From an uncultured Acidimicrobiaceae bacterium (lineage in GTDB: Bacteria > Actinomycetota > Acidimicrobiia > Spongiisociales > SHLN01), in NCBI GenBank assembly GCA_947259275.1, contig CAMYMH010000021.1, positions 1 through 43,636 on the forward strand: a stretch of 43,636 bases of DNA. Reading direction: 5' to 3'. Below are positions 43,466 through 43,636 of this stretch, piece by piece. The first letter of the stretch is position 1, and every line of letters starts with the position of its first letter. The notes below the pieces were generated by a model that saw nothing but the letters and a program-made list of their open reading frames with translations, made no database searches and had not been told where the DNA came from. The position numbers and the translations under genes are program-made.

Positions 43466-43504
43466 ATCCTAAACGAGGCCGCGAAAACGTTTCTTCGGTT
43501 TTCG
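43466..43504 (-). promoter_or_regulatory. promoter with LacI-like operator for the beta-helix gene
   Basis: On the minus strand TAGGAT (43471-43466) is a -10-like box, giving a leader of about 25 bases. Upstream, CGAAAAC (43482-43488) and GTTTTCG (43498-43504) form an inverted repeat over the -35 region. The stretch GAAAACGTTTC (43483-43493) resembles a LacI-family operator. Control by a sugar-responsive repressor is inferred. Confidence 0.35.
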
Positions 43505-43561
43505 GACTAGTCACCGGTGCGTGGTTTCGCAGGGATCGAAGAGCCGGTAACCTGCTGGCTC

Positions 43562-43635
43562 CGGGCTGTGGCGCAGTTTGGTAGCGCACTTGACTGGGGG
43601 TCAAGAGGTCGCTGGTTCAAATCCAGTCAGCCCGA
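43562..43635 (+). tRNA. tRNA-Pro (anticodon GGG)
   Basis: The acceptor stem CGGGCTG (43562-43568) pairs perfectly with CAGCCCG (43628-43634), followed by discriminator A. The D-arm is GCGCAGTTTGGTAGCGC. The anticodon arm CTTGA-CTGGGGG-TCAAG has a seven-base loop with anticodon GGG. The T-arm CTGGTTCAAATCCAG is intact. The window ends one base after the tRNA body, so CCA encoding cannot be judged. Confidence 0.97.
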
Positions 43636-43636
43636 C

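Overview
The window is high-GC, densely packed bacterial chromosome from an actinobacterium. Evidence for that assignment is a Pup-protein ligase (pafA), a PafB/PafC pair of WYL regulators, tatA-tatC-helY directly downstream, a DUF4193 protein, and two gene orders that I recall from Mycobacterium tuberculosis: pafB-pafC-tatA-tatC-helY, and HAD phosphatase / small protein / tlyA-nadK-recN-pyrG-nudix-xerD followed by scpA-scpB-pseudouridine synthase-cmk-der. The divergence from mycobacteria and the secreted FG-GAP-like repeat protein suggest a deep lineage such as Acidimicrobiia, but this placement is inference. No CRISPR array, IS element or prophage was seen, and no gap between genes exceeds 300 bp.

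Layout. 1-7221: pafA (minus strand, cut by the window edge), then a large zinc-ribbon/nucleotide cyclase/ATPase signalling protein, pafB-pafC, and a small zinc-ribbon gene closed by a terminator. 7358-11811: tatA-tatC-helY-lipid kinase in one overlapping run. 11928-16158: an acidic DUF4193 protein, a polyprenol-phosphate glycosyltransferase, GNAT, Nudix, M20 peptidase and HAD phosphatase genes. 16435-18653: kbl-tdh threonine breakdown, flanked on both sides by composite palindromic repeats. 18841-19581: a minus-strand rhomboid protease. 19622-22998: small protein-tlyA-nadK-recN. 23075-30184: pyrG-nudix-ald-xerD-dksA-like-M50 protease-HD-scpA-scpB. 30181-32804: pseudouridine synthase and an AroA-Cmk fusion. 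32882-33577: a Crp/Fnr regulator, convergent with ispH. 34665-39514: DUF512 radical-SAM protein, der, a 42-residue membrane protein and an SLC13-type transporter. 39566-43435, minus strand: GyrI-like, EamA transporter and a secreted beta-helix protein. 43562-43635: tRNA-Pro(GGG).

Most neighbouring genes overlap by 1-14 bases, often as ATGA or GTGA, so translational coupling is the rule. Several transcription-unit heads carry a TAnnnT-like -10 box only 6-7 bases before the start codon, which implies leaderless mRNAs. The points most worth a second look are the AroA-Cmk fusion; the palindromic repeat family with one copy inside the DUF512 reading frame; the absence of a standard start codon for the pseudouridine synthase (GTA in a GTAG overlap) and a probable CTG start for tlyA; the three-half-site operator in front of the Crp/Fnr gene; the separation of pafA from pafBC by a cyclase-ATPase; and the secreted repeat/20-proline/beta-helix protein.
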